DNA of 38,097 nt from positions 1 to 38,097 of the forward strand of contig NZ_WHYR01000034.1 of the NCBI RefSeq assembly GCF_009428905.1, read 5' to 3'. Both the position numbers and the translations under genes were made by a program. The DNA is from Desulfofundulus thermobenzoicus (GTDB lineage: Bacteria > Bacillota > Desulfotomaculia > Desulfotomaculales > Desulfovirgulaceae). The notes below the pieces were generated by a model. That model was given only the letters and a program-made list of their open reading frames with translations. It made no database searches and was not told the origin of the DNA. This document shows, in pieces, positions 37,988-38,097 of this stretch. The stretch's first letter is position 1; each line of letters begins with the position of its first letter.

Positions 37988-38097
37988 ATTTTTAGCACGA
38001 AAGTCAACTTGTAATTTCTGTAATCTTGTTGATATATACTCTTAAGTATTGAATATTCTGAACAGCACCTTCTTCTCCATGGTTAACAGGCCAGCGA

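Overview
The window looks like chromosome from a spore-forming, moderately GC-rich Firmicute, most like the Desulfotomaculum/Desulfofundulus/Pelotomaculum group (Peptococcaceae). This rests on gene content (cotJABC, cwlD, dacF, spoIIA, spoVA, lysA, a ytfJ start), strong Shine-Dalgarno sequences with many GTG/TTG starts, and the GTGTGACAGGGGACGG-type intergenic repeat. Species assignment is inference.

Layout. (1) 1-4.4 kb: the tail of an unidentified gene, an EamA permease, an intact metallo-beta-lactamase-fold hydrolase and a small CxxC protein, set among broken genes: a sigma-54 activator without its N-terminus abutting the tail of an MBL hydrolase, an IS66-like transposase remnant, a 42-bp cotJC fragment and a TniB/ExeA-like ATPase fragment. 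(2) 4.4-5.7 kb: cotJABC on the minus strand. (3) 6.0-9.1 kb: cell-wall enzymes (CwlD amidase, class A beta-lactamase-fold serine hydrolase, DacF carboxypeptidase). (4) 9.1-14.9 kb: spoIIAA-spoIIAB-sigF behind a promoter with a perfect Spo0A box, then dodecin, then spoVAC-AD-AE-AF. spoVAA and spoVAB are absent. (5) 15.0-18.3 kb: three acyl-CoA dehydratase-activase-type genes. (6) 18.5-22.1 kb: a stand-alone starch-binding-type module, TrpB2, and lysA behind a lysine riboswitch with a visible terminator switch. (7) 22.2-26.6 kb: a DHH-CBS-tRNA nucleotidyltransferase fusion, a site-2-protease homologue and trpS. (8) 26.6-29.06 kb: clustered repeats, a 44-residue membrane protein, a PrcB/Gmad2-type secreted protein and a DUF2953 protein.

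(9) From about 29.06 kb to the end is an accessory island. It starts inside sporulation gene ytfJ, leaving only 28 native codons. It carries a replication-initiator-like gene with internal iteron-like repeats, a HEARO/omega-RNA-like leader followed by an IscB whose C-terminus is replaced in frame by part of an Rpn/YhgA-type nuclease, a serine-recombinase catalytic domain fused in frame to an ImmA/IrrE metallopeptidase, a 190-bp MITE-like element, a second ImmA-like protease, a coiled-coil protein, and divergent repressor/Cro-like genes around four TTACG-N4-CGTAA operators. A Spo0E-like phosphatase gene, a ParB-domain protein and a winged-helix-like gene with a truncated paralogue follow. The layout resembles an integrated plasmid-like or phage-like element. 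Its right end and any complete integrase lie outside the window.

The host genes form a sporulation chain: Spo0A to SpoIIA/SigF commitment, SigF/SigG-stage SpoVA channel for dipicolinate, CotJ coat, CwlD/DacF cortex and wall enzymes, and lysA at the end of the diaminopimelate/lysine branch that also feeds dipicolinate. The island interrupts another sporulation gene and carries its own putative sporulation phosphatase. The most unusual items are the IscB-Rpn chimera, the recombinase-ImmA chimera and the ytfJ interruption.
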